DNA from: Colwellia psychrerythraea 34H
Lineage (GTDB): Bacteria; Pseudomonadota; Gammaproteobacteria; Enterobacterales; Alteromonadaceae
Length of the DNA: 64,000 nt
Direction of reading: 5' to 3'
Assembly: GCF_000012325.1 (NCBI RefSeq)
Contig: NC_003910.7
Span: forward strand, 2,480,001 to 2,544,000
The translations under genes were made by a program, and so were the position numbers. Shown piece by piece: positions 54,309 through 63,583 of the stretch; position 1 is the stretch's first letter, and each line of letters starts with the position of its first letter. A model generated the notes under the pieces. It made no database searches. It saw only the letters and a program-made list of their open reading frames with translations, and was not told the DNA's origin.

Positions 54309-54848
54309 ATGAGCTACCCATCTTCAAATTTGGCGAACAAGTCTTTCAACACTAACCAAAAGCGGAACAATGCAAAAAAAATGAAAATATTTTTACTAAC
54401 ACATGAACGTGAATTGCATAGAGGCACCAATACTGGCTCTCTTGCTATAGACGATTCTAATGAAATTGTTGAACGGTTACTTTGGGAAAGAGTAAATCCC
54501 AATAAAGAACTTACTCGGTTAATAGAAAATAATGAGGCGGTATTATTATATTCTATGGGTGAATCATCAGAAACTGAATCGTTGGCAGTCATTGAAGAAT
54601 ATGAAAACATCATTATTATTGATGGTACATGGCAGGAATCAAAAAAAATATTCAACCAAAGTGCTTATTTAAAAAATGCTCCGCAATTCACTTTGAAAAC
54701 GGAAAATGATTCATTATACAGACTCAGGGCTAATCAGCCTAAAGGTGGTCTATGCACCATCGAATGTATAATCGAAGTCTTGAAAATTAAAGGTCAAAAT
54801 AAAATGGCCTCAGAATTATCATTAAAATTTGACCAATTTAATGGTTAA
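54309..54848 (+). CDS. DTW-domain protein, tRNA-uridine aminocarboxypropyltransferase-like (short form)
   Basis: This 179-residue protein carries LTHERELHRGTNTG, the family motif IIIDGTWQESKKI (D-T-W) and YRLRANQPKGGLCTIEC, all as in TapT/YfiP, which transfers the 3-amino-3-carboxypropyl group from S-adenosylmethionine to uridine in tRNA. The N-terminal Cys-rich zinc motif of the long form is absent. The real start may be the ATG at 54381, since residues 1-24 are not conserved-looking. No operon partner is seen. Confidence 0.8.
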   Translation: MSYPSSNLANKSFNTNQKRNNAKKMKIFLLTHERELHRGTNTGSLAIDDSNEIVERLLWERVNPNKELTRLIENNEAVLLYSMGESSETESLAVIEEYENIIIIDGTWQESKKIFNQSAYLKNAPQFTLKTENDSLYRLRANQPKGGLCTIECIIEVLKIKGQNKMASELSLKFDQFNG

Positions 54849-55069
54849 AACCAAACAATAAAATAACAAAACAATTCAACAGAAGATTACCGTTGCTCGC
54901 GTTTTACTTTATTTTTAGCCAACTACTCCCTAGCTCGTTATAGATAAAAAACATCATATAATCAGCTCTTTTAGGAAGCATAAACAATATTGCTGAATAA
55001 CGTCAGCATTCACCGTATAATTGCACCATTATCGTTAGCGGTATTTAATCTAAGGTATTTAAATCCAGT

Positions 55070-56725
55070 ATGGCAGAGCAAAGCAATCATCTCGAACTAA
55101 CCGTTACGCAAATTCCTCTCACAGAAAATAGTACGCTTGTTTCAAAAAAATCAGACTCAATAAAAGAGGGCAAAGCGGTTACTCATCAAAGCAGTCAGAA
55201 AACTGATAACACCTCGCCTAAGATTGTACTTGCGACACTCAACGCAAGGTACTTTCACACCAGTTTTGGTTTACGTTACCTTTACGCGAACTTAAGAGAG
55301 TTACAGGAATTTTGTGAAATAAAAGAGTTTATTATCCAAACTCGCGCCATTGATATCGTTGAACAAATATTAGAAAAAAAACCCGATATCGTTGGTTTTG
55401 GTGTTTATATTTGGAACATAATTGAAACTACTGATGTAGTTAACTTGTTAAAAGTGATCGCACCAGAAATTAAGGTTGTTTTGGGCGGCCCAGAAGTGAG
55501 CTATGAAACTGAGCAACAAGGGATAGTTGCCTGTGCAGATTATGTCTTAACGGGACCAGCAGATATTAGTTTTTACCAACTGTGTAAAGACATTATCAAC
55601 GAAACGCCACCTGATAAAAAAGTGCTTAATTCGAAACCTGTTCCGCTAGAAGAAATAGCATTGCCGTATGAGTATTATACCGATGAAGATCTAAAGCATC
55701 GACTGCTATATGTTGAAGCGTCTCGCGGTTGCCCGTTTAAATGTGAATTTTGTTTATCTTCTTTAGATAAATCGTCCACGCCATTTGAGTTGACGGCCTT
55801 TCTTGAGCAAATGGAAATCCTTTATCAACGTGGTGCCAGAAATTTCAAGTTTATTGATAGAACCTTTAATTTAAACATTAATACCACTATGCAAATTATG
55901 CAGTTTTTCTTAGACAGAATGACTGAGGATCTCTATCTACATTTTGAAGTGGTACCCGATCACCTTCCAAGAAAATTAAAAGAATTGTTAGCACAGTTTC
56001 CTGAGGGCAGTTTGCAATTTGAAATTGGCATACAAACCTTTAATGTTGAGGTACAAGCGAATATTAGTCGTAAGCAAAACAACGCAAAATCAAAAGAGAA
56101 TTTATTGTGGTTAAGGGATAATACCTCCGCACATATTCATGCAGATCTCATCTTTGGTTTACCAGGTGAAACTTTCGATACGTTTAAAGATAGTTTTAAC
56201 CAACTCTATCATTGTCGTCCACATGAGATTCAAATGGGCATTTTGAAACGCTTGAAAGGTAGTCCAATTATAAGGCACACAGAATCATTCGATTTGCGTT
56301 TTAATCCATTACCGCCCTTTAATATTTTAAGTACAGACAGGGTGAGCTTTAGCACCATGCAACGTATTAACCGCTTTGCGCGATATTGGGATATGATTGG
56401 TAATTCAGGGCGTTTTAAATACGCTTTACCTCATATGTTGTCAGACGAACCTTTTGATGATTTTATGGCGATTACCGAGTGGATTTTCAATAAAACAGGG
56501 CAAATTCATAAAATTAGTCTGAAGAAGTTATTTGAGCTGATTTCGCAATCGGTAGAAGCATTATTTCCTGAAAAGCATCACCTTGTTATTGAAAAAATTG
56601 AACTAGACTACGAGGCAACGAAATTAAAAAGTCTCTTTAATGGACTCAAGCTTTATGCGGGTGAACAGACTGAATCAATTACTAAAAACAAGTCATTAAA
56701 GCGACAACAACAGCATATGAGTTAA
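55070..56725 (+). CDS. B12-binding radical SAM protein (DUF4080 type)
   Basis: This 551-residue protein has an N-terminal cobalamin-binding-like Rossmann domain (about 45-175; VVLGGPEVSYE, ADYVLTGPAD). A radical SAM barrel follows with the iron-sulfur motif RGCPFKCEFC (Cys221, Cys225, Cys228), FKFIDRTFNLN and IHADLIFGLPGET. A C-terminal region of DUF4080 type ends the protein. The cobalamin site lacks an obvious DxHxxG, so B12 binding may be base-off/His-off or lost. The substrate is unknown. The gene stands alone. Confidence 0.88.
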   Translation: MAEQSNHLELTVTQIPLTENSTLVSKKSDSIKEGKAVTHQSSQKTDNTSPKIVLATLNARYFHTSFGLRYLYANLRELQEFCEIKEFIIQTRAIDIVEQILEKKPDIVGFGVYIWNIIETTDVVNLLKVIAPEIKVVLGGPEVSYETEQQGIVACADYVLTGPADISFYQLCKDIINETPPDKKVLNSKPVPLEEIALPYEYYTDEDLKHRLLYVEASRGCPFKCEFCLSSLDKSSTPFELTAFLEQMEILYQRGARNFKFIDRTFNLNINTTMQIMQFFLDRMTEDLYLHFEVVPDHLPRKLKELLAQFPEGSLQFEIGIQTFNVEVQANISRKQNNAKSKENLLWLRDNTSAHIHADLIFGLPGETFDTFKDSFNQLYHCRPHEIQMGILKRLKGSPIIRHTESFDLRFNPLPPFNILSTDRVSFSTMQRINRFARYWDMIGNSGRFKYALPHMLSDEPFDDFMAITEWIFNKTGQIHKISLKKLFELISQSVEALFPEKHHLVIEKIELDYEATKLKSLFNGLKLYAGEQTESITKNKSLKRQQQHMS

Positions 56726-56770
56726 TAGCATAGATTTAAAAGCTTATGAAGCTAACAACTTTTATTAGCG

Positions 56771-58081
56771 TTAACCTTCCTGCTGTGAAGATGCTATCGC
56801 AAATTGTATTTGTAATAATCTATCTTGCCCAAATACCGTAGTATTTTCATAACTAAAACTAGGCACTCCCCATTTATCATGCTGGTATAAGGCGAGTAAG
56901 TTGTTTTGAGCCCAACTTTTCCAATGATTGTCGTCGAGGTATTGTTTAGCTTCAAACCAGTTAAGGCCCGATTTTTCGACAATATGCTTTAATCCTGCAT
57001 CAGTTTCTGAACATATCCCTTTTGACCATACAGCTTGTGCGTAGGTTAATAAAAATTCAACACCTAACTGATTTGCGGTAGCGTATTCAAATAATGCATA
57101 ACAGCGCTCTACACCTTGTCCTAATGGATCCGCTACCTTTCCAAAGGGTATATCAAGAGCCGTGGCTTCACGGTTTACGTCTTGTAGAATGTACATACGT
57201 TTGGTTTTTGGTACTAACATACGTCGCATCACCATAGGTAATATTGGTTTCACCACAAGGGGAACTTGAAAATGAGCGGCTAAACGTTTTGCCCGTAACA
57301 AGCCAATATATGAATAAGGACTGCGTATTGACCAATATATAATTAAAGGCGATTTTTCATCATTGGCAACAGGTAATGCATTGCCTGATTGTTGGATGTT
57401 ATGGGTTTGGTCAAAAAGAACTTTTTGATCAACAGACAGCTGTAAATTATTTAAGCGTTTTTCTAAATACTGTAATCGATCAACTCCCCAGTACCACTCA
57501 CCGCCATAATGCAGCATAGCTGACTGATAATGACCATGTTGTTTTAACATTGCTTCGTTACTGTTTAAATGTTGCTGATAACATTCGTTATGGTTTTGTA
57601 TCACGGGATCAATCAAAGAGGCTAGCGTGCCATTGTCTCCTTGCCAATAGCTAGAAAATATTTCGAGTGCTTTGGTTAAATATTCCGGTTGAAGTTCATT
57701 ATGGAGTAGCTGAGCTGTTGCAGTAAAGGTTTGTTGCTGGCTCACTTTAGGCGGTTGTTCTGGAAAGCTTAGCTTGTAGAGCTTTGCTAAAAACACACCA
57801 TCTTGAAATGCATTGTTTGCCCATAGTTCTGGTGCGGGAAACATTTCTGTTTGCTTGTTAAGCACAGTTCTGAAATCGAACTCTATTTGATATCTGTGCT
57901 GTAACTCAGCAAGAGTTTGCAGTAATAAATAACTGTAAGGGTCATCTAAGGCAAGATAAACCGTTACCTGATGATTTAACTTGTTTTTAATGCGTTTTTT
58001 ATCAGCGTATTTACGTTTTAACTCGACGATAAAATCACTAAGCAGTGCTTGTATAAGATAAGGTTTTATTAGGTTGACCAT
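56771..58081 (-). CDS. Double DsbA-like / 2-hydroxychromene-2-carboxylate isomerase family protein
   Basis: This 436-residue protein contains two tandem thioredoxin-like DsbA/HCCA-isomerase domains. The first starts VTVYLALDDPYSYLLLQTL and the second LIIYWSIRSPYSYIGLLRAKRL, with WGVPSFSYENTTVFGQDRL at the end of the second. In both, S/D-PYSY replaces CxxC, as in the glutathione-dependent isomerase branch (kappa-class GST relatives), so it is not a disulfide oxidase. No signal peptide is seen, so it is cytoplasmic. The fused duplication is a known architecture in marine gammaproteobacteria. Substrate unknown. Confidence 0.82.
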   Translation of the reverse strand: MVNLIKPYLIQALLSDFIVELKRKYADKKRIKNKLNHQVTVYLALDDPYSYLLLQTLAELQHRYQIEFDFRTVLNKQTEMFPAPELWANNAFQDGVFLAKLYKLSFPEQPPKVSQQQTFTATAQLLHNELQPEYLTKALEIFSSYWQGDNGTLASLIDPVIQNHNECYQQHLNSNEAMLKQHGHYQSAMLHYGGEWYWGVDRLQYLEKRLNNLQLSVDQKVLFDQTHNIQQSGNALPVANDEKSPLIIYWSIRSPYSYIGLLRAKRLAAHFQVPLVVKPILPMVMRRMLVPKTKRMYILQDVNREATALDIPFGKVADPLGQGVERCYALFEYATANQLGVEFLLTYAQAVWSKGICSETDAGLKHIVEKSGLNWFEAKQYLDDNHWKSWAQNNLLALYQHDKWGVPSFSYENTTVFGQDRLLQIQFAIASSQQEG

Positions 58082-58539
58082 AATTTAAGTTCACTTAGTT
58101 ATTTTTTATAAAGTGTACACATAACTGACTAAAAGGTGAGCGAAGCTGAGCATGACATTTTATAGCGTTGCCTACAACCAGTGACGTGTAGAATCATTTA
58201 ATACTAGCTTCCTTTGTAAACAAGTTGCTTAATCCTTAATTACCCGATGAGTACCGGCATTTCTATCATGATCTAAATACCAATTCACAGCGTATTAAAC
58301 GTTAAGTAAATTTAATGAAATTTATTTAGTAATAAGAACATGCTTGTTATTACATCATCAAAGAAGTAAGTTATTGAATGTAAGTGGTTTTAAGTCGAAA
58401 TTTAAGTCGGTTTCAAAGAAAACAATTATTTAAAATATATTCATTGTTTTTTTTGATAATACTTTTTATTTCATCTGCTTCTACTACTATAAAGTGATGA
58501 TATATAAAAATAATAAGTAAGTGTAAGGAACTAAATGGA
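58082..58539. other. AT-rich spacer before the secretion operon
   Basis: No gene is supported. The last 150 bp are very AT-rich and probably hold the promoter of the type I secretion operon. No clear operator was found. Confidence 0.4.
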
Positions 58540-60204
58540 ATGAAATCTACTTTTAACTTGTTGAATAATACCACCGCGTTAACACAACTCTCGCTCTCAT
58601 CAGTATTTATCAATTTATTATCGTTAGCGCTGCCTTTCACCATGCTACAAATTTACGATAGAATTTTACCTAACCAGAGTTACGGTACTGCAACCGTCCT
58701 GGTTATTGGGGTCGCCATAGCCATATTACTTGAGCTGTTTCTTCGGTACGCAAGAAGCTGGGTGCTTGCCTCTTCTGCGGCTAACTTTGAATTACAAACC
58801 ACGATAAATGTTGTTAATAAGGTAATGGAAGCCGATCACCAACCTCTAGATAAAATGGGTAGTGGAAGCTTATTCAATAGCTTGTCGGGTATCGCAACAA
58901 TGAGAGATTTATATTCAGGGCAAGCTGCCGTTGCGATGATGGACTTTCCCTTTGTTCTAATTTTTCTCGGTTTAGTAGCTTATATTGGCGGACCTTTAGT
59001 TTTTATCCCCATCGTAGTTTGGTTTGTTGTTATTTCGTTGGTGTTACTGATAAGTAAAAACCTATCAAAAGTAACGGATGAATTATCGGCAACAGACAGC
59101 CAGCGTTCATCAATCTTACTTCATGTATTATCAGGCCTTACGACAGTAAAAGCGTTAGCACTAGAGCAACGTTTATCGCGAGAATACCGTGAATTAAATT
59201 TTAAACGATTAGCAGAGCAAGAGAAAATAGATTGGTTATCAGCCAAACTGCAAGAATTAATTCAAGGTGCTTCCCAGGCAACAACGTTAATCTTAGTGTT
59301 ACTGGGTTGTTTATCAGTATTAAATGGTGATTTAACAACGGGTGGTTTAGCAGCCTGTTCAATTTTAGCGGGTAGGGCTGTTGCTCCCCTAAGTGCTATT
59401 GTCAGTCTTCGTTCTCGAATCGCGACAGCAAAAGTGGCCATGGCTAATGTGGATGAATTATTGTCACTACCCAAAGAAGCATTTACTAGTGCCAAAATTT
59501 ATAACGAAAAACTGCCATTAGGTCCTATACAGTTTAAGGCGGTTAACTTTGAACACATGGGCGCAAAACTAACTCAACTATCATTAACTATCCAAACCGG
59601 TCAGCTTTGTACTATTCAATCTAATCCTCTAACGCATGCAAGCGCAGTACTGCAAACGTTAGGCTTATTTAAACATGTAAATGCTGGCAGTATTTCTATT
59701 GATGGTGTGGAGATAGCCGAACATGCAGCAAATGAATTTCGTCAATCGGTTTTGTATGTTCCACCTTGGCCAACGTTATTTGCAGGCAGCTTATTAGAAA
59801 ATATGACCATGTTTCAACCGCAATACGAAAGTTTAGCAATGCAATACGCTAACGTTTTAGGGTTAACAAATACCATCGCACAATTACCTGCAGGCTATGC
59901 AACACAGGTAACAGAAGACAACAATAAGATGATTGGTAAAGGCGCTATAAAGTTAATGGCGATAATACGCGCCATGGTACAAAGTCCGTCTATTCTGTTG
60001 TTGGATGAACCCATGATTGCACTTGATTCAGACTCCCAAGCAAGGTTGTTAACCTTACTTCGATCACTTAAAGGTGAGATGACCATGTTAGCGGTTTCCT
60101 ACTTTGATGAATTATCGGAAATTAGCGATGTCACAATGACCCTGACAAATGAGGAAGGGGAAAATACGGTATTGTCTGAAAAAAGAGGGTCAACTCATGA
60201 ATAA
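58540..60204 (+). CDS. Type I secretion ABC half-transporter with degenerate ATPase
   Basis: This 554-residue protein has six membrane helices in the first ~290 residues (LPFTMLQIYDRILPNQSYGT is typical of type I secretion ABC proteins) and an ATP-binding domain at about 330-540. The Walker A site is lost (SNPLTHAS instead of GxxxxGKS) and the LSGGQ signature is altered (IGKGAIKL), but Walker B LLLDEPMIALD remains. There is no C39 peptidase domain. The next gene overlaps by 8 nt, so the two half-transporters probably form a heterodimer. Confidence 0.87.
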   Translation: MKSTFNLLNNTTALTQLSLSSVFINLLSLALPFTMLQIYDRILPNQSYGTATVLVIGVAIAILLELFLRYARSWVLASSAANFELQTTINVVNKVMEADHQPLDKMGSGSLFNSLSGIATMRDLYSGQAAVAMMDFPFVLIFLGLVAYIGGPLVFIPIVVWFVVISLVLLISKNLSKVTDELSATDSQRSSILLHVLSGLTTVKALALEQRLSREYRELNFKRLAEQEKIDWLSAKLQELIQGASQATTLILVLLGCLSVLNGDLTTGGLAACSILAGRAVAPLSAIVSLRSRIATAKVAMANVDELLSLPKEAFTSAKIYNEKLPLGPIQFKAVNFEHMGAKLTQLSLTIQTGQLCTIQSNPLTHASAVLQTLGLFKHVNAGSISIDGVEIAEHAANEFRQSVLYVPPWPTLFAGSLLENMTMFQPQYESLAMQYANVLGLTNTIAQLPAGYATQVTEDNNKMIGKGAIKLMAIIRAMVQSPSILLLDEPMIALDSDSQARLLTLLRSLKGEMTMLAVSYFDELSEISDVTMTLTNEEGENTVLSEKRGSTHE

Positions 60205-62254
60205 TCATAATGACCTTAAAGTTGCATTAATCGCACTATTGCAACAGTTAGGTTTGCACTCTCAAGCGAATAGCATTTCTGTAGACACGCGGCTAGATAA
60301 ATTAGATACCACTGAACTCTTAGATGTTTTAAGAAAATACAGTCTTAATTTTCATGTGCGGCCAATGAACAAAAAGGATATAGACCATACGTTATTACCT
60401 TTTTTGGTTATTCCTCAAGAAGATGAGGCTTTTGTTTCACGACGTAAAAATAATCAATATGAGCAGTTAACGAGTGAACAGTCTTGGCAACGGGTTTCTT
60501 TTAGGAAAGATTTTGAGCAGGCAAAAGTCATTATTATAGAAAACCTGCCAACTAAGAAATCTTCAAGTAAAACCTTTTCACAGCATTTATCAAAACAAAA
60601 GAAATGGTATAAACCAGTATTTTGGCTGAGTTTGTTATCAAGTTTAACGGGATTAGCAGTACCTTTATTTACTATGTCTGTTTATGACAGAGTCATTGGT
60701 GGACAAGCACCCGATGTACTACCTCAAATAGCCTTAGGCGCCTTTATCGCCTTAGCCATATTAATTGGCAGTCGGCTTATTAGAGCCAAAATAGTGGCCA
60801 GTGCTAGTAATAAGTTTGCGCGTGACTTATCAGATATAACCTTTAGTAGACTATTAAGAATGCCGCTGATGGTATTGTCTCGCGTTGGTCTGTCAAATCA
60901 CATCGCAAGAATGAGAAATGCGGAAAAAGTAAGAGGCATGGTTTCAGGACCCGGTGGTGCAGGGTTAATCGATTTACCCTTCACCATCATTGCTTTTTCA
61001 GCCATTGCCTTGTTAAGTGGCTGGTTAGTCTTAGTCCCTATTATTATGCTGTTTGTCTATTACTTAGTGATGAAGTTACTGAATCGCTATACCGCACGTG
61101 TAGTGCCGACCATAAACAGTGAATATCAAAACTCTATTAATGAGTTATCTAAAAATGTGTTGCAACTTAAAGCCAGTGGACAAACTGAAGCACGAAGAGT
61201 TGAGTTTTTTAGGCAGTGTCGAGAATCTTGTAGACAAAACTTCCTTTTCGCAAAACGTAACGGATTAAAAACGGCTACGGCTCATGCATTGAGTATGCTT
61301 ACGGCGTTAGCGACTGTATTTACGGGGATCTTCTTAGTCTTAAATCAAAGCATTACCGCTGGTGCTTTAATCGCCTGTGTGATGTTGATTTGGCGAATTA
61401 CCGGACCTGCTCAATTAGCTTTTTCATCAGGGCAAAAATTCACCATGATGAGTGGTGCTATTCAACAGTTCGATCGGTTCATGGGGGCAAGTCCAGAACA
61501 AAATGAATACCGAATGGAGCAACCCGACAGAGAAACTGCGCCGACGATTAAAATAAACCAAATAACCTTGAGATACAGTGCGAATCAAGAGCCCGTATTA
61601 TCAGGTGTCTCGGCTGATATTGAATCAGGTGATTGCGTCGCCGTGATTGGCCCTAATGCCTGTGGCAAAACATCCTTGTTATTGTCTTTACTTGGCGTAG
61701 TTGAACCTCAGGCGGGTTTTATTATGGTGAATAATAAAAACTTAAAACAATATGACCCTGAAACCTTTAGAGAATACGCAGGATATTGCCCCGCAGAGCC
61801 TGATTTATTTCCAGGTACGTTAGCGGATAACTTGCGCATTGCAAAACCTGACGCGACTGATGAAGAATTAATTGCTGCATTAAAACATGCAGGAGGTGAA
61901 TCATTATTTATCGCGCTCAATTCAAATTTGAACATCATGTTAGAAAACAACGCGTCAAACATGCTTTCGGCCGTAGAAGGGAGTTATATAAACTTAGCGA
62001 GAGCATTTCTTAAAAAGTCTAACTTTATTATTTTAGATGAACCCTTAGCAAACAGAAACCCTCAAGCAAGAAAAGCCTTTAGCAATACGATTTTAGCTTT
62101 AAAAGGAAAGGCGACAATTGTCTTTAGTAGTCATGATCCAGAGTTAATCAAACTGGCAGATAAAGTGATTGTTTTAGATAAAGGTAGCGTTGTTTATGCA
62201 GGACCAATCCCTGAAAAAAATTCACAAGAAATGGAGTCATCAAATCATGAATAA
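60197..62254 (+). CDS. Type I secretion ABC half-transporter with C39-like N-terminal domain
   Basis: The protein has 685 residues from the ATG at 60197, chosen for its GAGGG ribosome site; 60149 lies deep in the previous gene. The N-terminal ~125 residues resemble a C39-like domain without the catalytic Cys. The membrane part has VPLFTMSVYDRVIGGQAPDV. The ATPase has an intact Walker A GPNACGKTS and Walker B FIILDEPLANRNP, but a changed signature (MLSAVEGSYINLARA). It resembles LapB/RtxB-type exporters of large adhesins. Its weak signature and the partner's missing Walker A would fall in the same composite ATP site of a heterodimer. Confidence 0.88.
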   Translation: MNNHNDLKVALIALLQQLGLHSQANSISVDTRLDKLDTTELLDVLRKYSLNFHVRPMNKKDIDHTLLPFLVIPQEDEAFVSRRKNNQYEQLTSEQSWQRVSFRKDFEQAKVIIIENLPTKKSSSKTFSQHLSKQKKWYKPVFWLSLLSSLTGLAVPLFTMSVYDRVIGGQAPDVLPQIALGAFIALAILIGSRLIRAKIVASASNKFARDLSDITFSRLLRMPLMVLSRVGLSNHIARMRNAEKVRGMVSGPGGAGLIDLPFTIIAFSAIALLSGWLVLVPIIMLFVYYLVMKLLNRYTARVVPTINSEYQNSINELSKNVLQLKASGQTEARRVEFFRQCRESCRQNFLFAKRNGLKTATAHALSMLTALATVFTGIFLVLNQSITAGALIACVMLIWRITGPAQLAFSSGQKFTMMSGAIQQFDRFMGASPEQNEYRMEQPDRETAPTIKINQITLRYSANQEPVLSGVSADIESGDCVAVIGPNACGKTSLLLSLLGVVEPQAGFIMVNNKNLKQYDPETFREYAGYCPAEPDLFPGTLADNLRIAKPDATDEELIAALKHAGGESLFIALNSNLNIMLENNASNMLSAVEGSYINLARAFLKKSNFIILDEPLANRNPQARKAFSNTILALKGKATIVFSSHDPELIKLADKVIVLDKGSVVYAGPIPEKNSQEMESSNHE

Positions 62255-63572
62255 CCGCCAACTTGCTAACCGTCAATGGCCCGAACATGAGTTTTCTGAT
62301 GCTATTGAAGCCCCGATAGAACGAAAAGTGATCAGAAATATAACCTATATGATTTTAGGCTCAATATTTTGTTTATTACTGTGGTCTATTTTTTCAAAAG
62401 TTGAGGAAATAGCGAAAGCACAAGGACAGGTTGTTCCTCTTGGACATCGACAAGTTATTCAAAGTCAGTTAGGCGGTACTATTAATGCGATTGTTGTCGA
62501 AGAAGGGGACGTGGTCAAAAAAGGCGATGTTTTAGTCAATTTTATTGCTATTAATAGTCAATCTGCAAAAGAAGAGCTGGCAAGTAAATATGCTAATTTG
62601 ATGATGAAAAAAGAAAGATTATCGGCTTTTAAAGAAAGACGAGAGGCCGATTTTAATGATTATAACGAAGTATATCCAAGGTTAGCACTTCAACAACGTC
62701 AAGCATTAGGTAGTATGAATAGTGAGCTTGTTGCTATTGAGTCATTATCAAAATCTGACGTGGCTAAATCTCAAGCAGAATATCATGCGATAGAAAAAGA
62801 AATTCCGGCATTAAAAGATCAAATTATTGCCTCTGAAAAAACATTAGCAATGATGACAACCCTTGCTAAAACGGGTGGTATCTCGCAGTTAAAGCTTTTA
62901 GAAACCCAACAAAAACTTGATTCATACCAACGTGAATTGAGTGTTTTAGAAGGGAAAGAGCAAGTGCTGTCTAAAAATATGTCTAATTTAAATGAGCAAC
63001 TTAATAATAAGAAAGCGTCTCTCTTAAAACTTGTAGGTGAAACATTAACAGAAACACAAGGTGAAATTCTTGCCGTTGAAGCAAGACAAAGATCATCAGA
63101 TTCAGATGTTTCACAAAGCACTGTTGTTGCGCCTGTTAATGGCATTATTCAGTCAATACCCAGTAGTAGCGTTGGCAGTGTTATTCCTCCTGGGGGGACA
63201 GTAGCAGTTATTGTCCCCGTTACAGAGAAAGCATTGCTGGAAGCTAAATTATCCCCAAGAGATATTGGTTTTGTTTCTATCGGTCAAAAGGCCAGAATTA
63301 AAATCGATGCCTTTGATTACAGTCGATATGGCGCTTTAGACGGTATAGTTAAAAAAATATCACCAAGTACAGATGCAGATGAAAGAGGTGGTGTTTTTTA
63401 TAAGGTGCAAATTGCCATTGATAAACCCTATTTTGGCAAAAATCCTGGTGACTTAGAGTTAATTCCAGGCATGACAGGTGAGGCTGATATTGTTACGGGT
63501 GATAAAACAATATTTCAATATTTATGGAAACCAGTATTTACTAACGTAACTAGTGCTTTTGGTGAAAGATAA
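62247..63572 (+). CDS. HlyD-family type I secretion adaptor
   Basis: The protein has 441 residues from the ATG at 62247, which overlaps the upstream stop by 8 nt (ATGAATAA), the same junction as between the two ABC genes. One membrane helix (about 33-52) is followed by a lipoyl motif (GGTINAIVVEEGDVVKKGDVLV), a long coiled coil (about 105-290) and the second lipoyl half (VVAPVNGIIQSIP). The C-terminal PGMTGEADIVTGDKT is the conserved HlyD end. It links the ABC pair to an outer-membrane channel of TolC type, which is not in this window. Confidence 0.93.
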   Translation: MNNRQLANRQWPEHEFSDAIEAPIERKVIRNITYMILGSIFCLLLWSIFSKVEEIAKAQGQVVPLGHRQVIQSQLGGTINAIVVEEGDVVKKGDVLVNFIAINSQSAKEELASKYANLMMKKERLSAFKERREADFNDYNEVYPRLALQQRQALGSMNSELVAIESLSKSDVAKSQAEYHAIEKEIPALKDQIIASEKTLAMMTTLAKTGGISQLKLLETQQKLDSYQRELSVLEGKEQVLSKNMSNLNEQLNNKKASLLKLVGETLTETQGEILAVEARQRSSDSDVSQSTVVAPVNGIIQSIPSSSVGSVIPPGGTVAVIVPVTEKALLEAKLSPRDIGFVSIGQKARIKIDAFDYSRYGALDGIVKKISPSTDADERGGVFYKVQIAIDKPYFGKNPGDLELIPGMTGEADIVTGDKTIFQYLWKPVFTNVTSAFGER

Positions 63573-63583
63573 GAGGCTTTACT

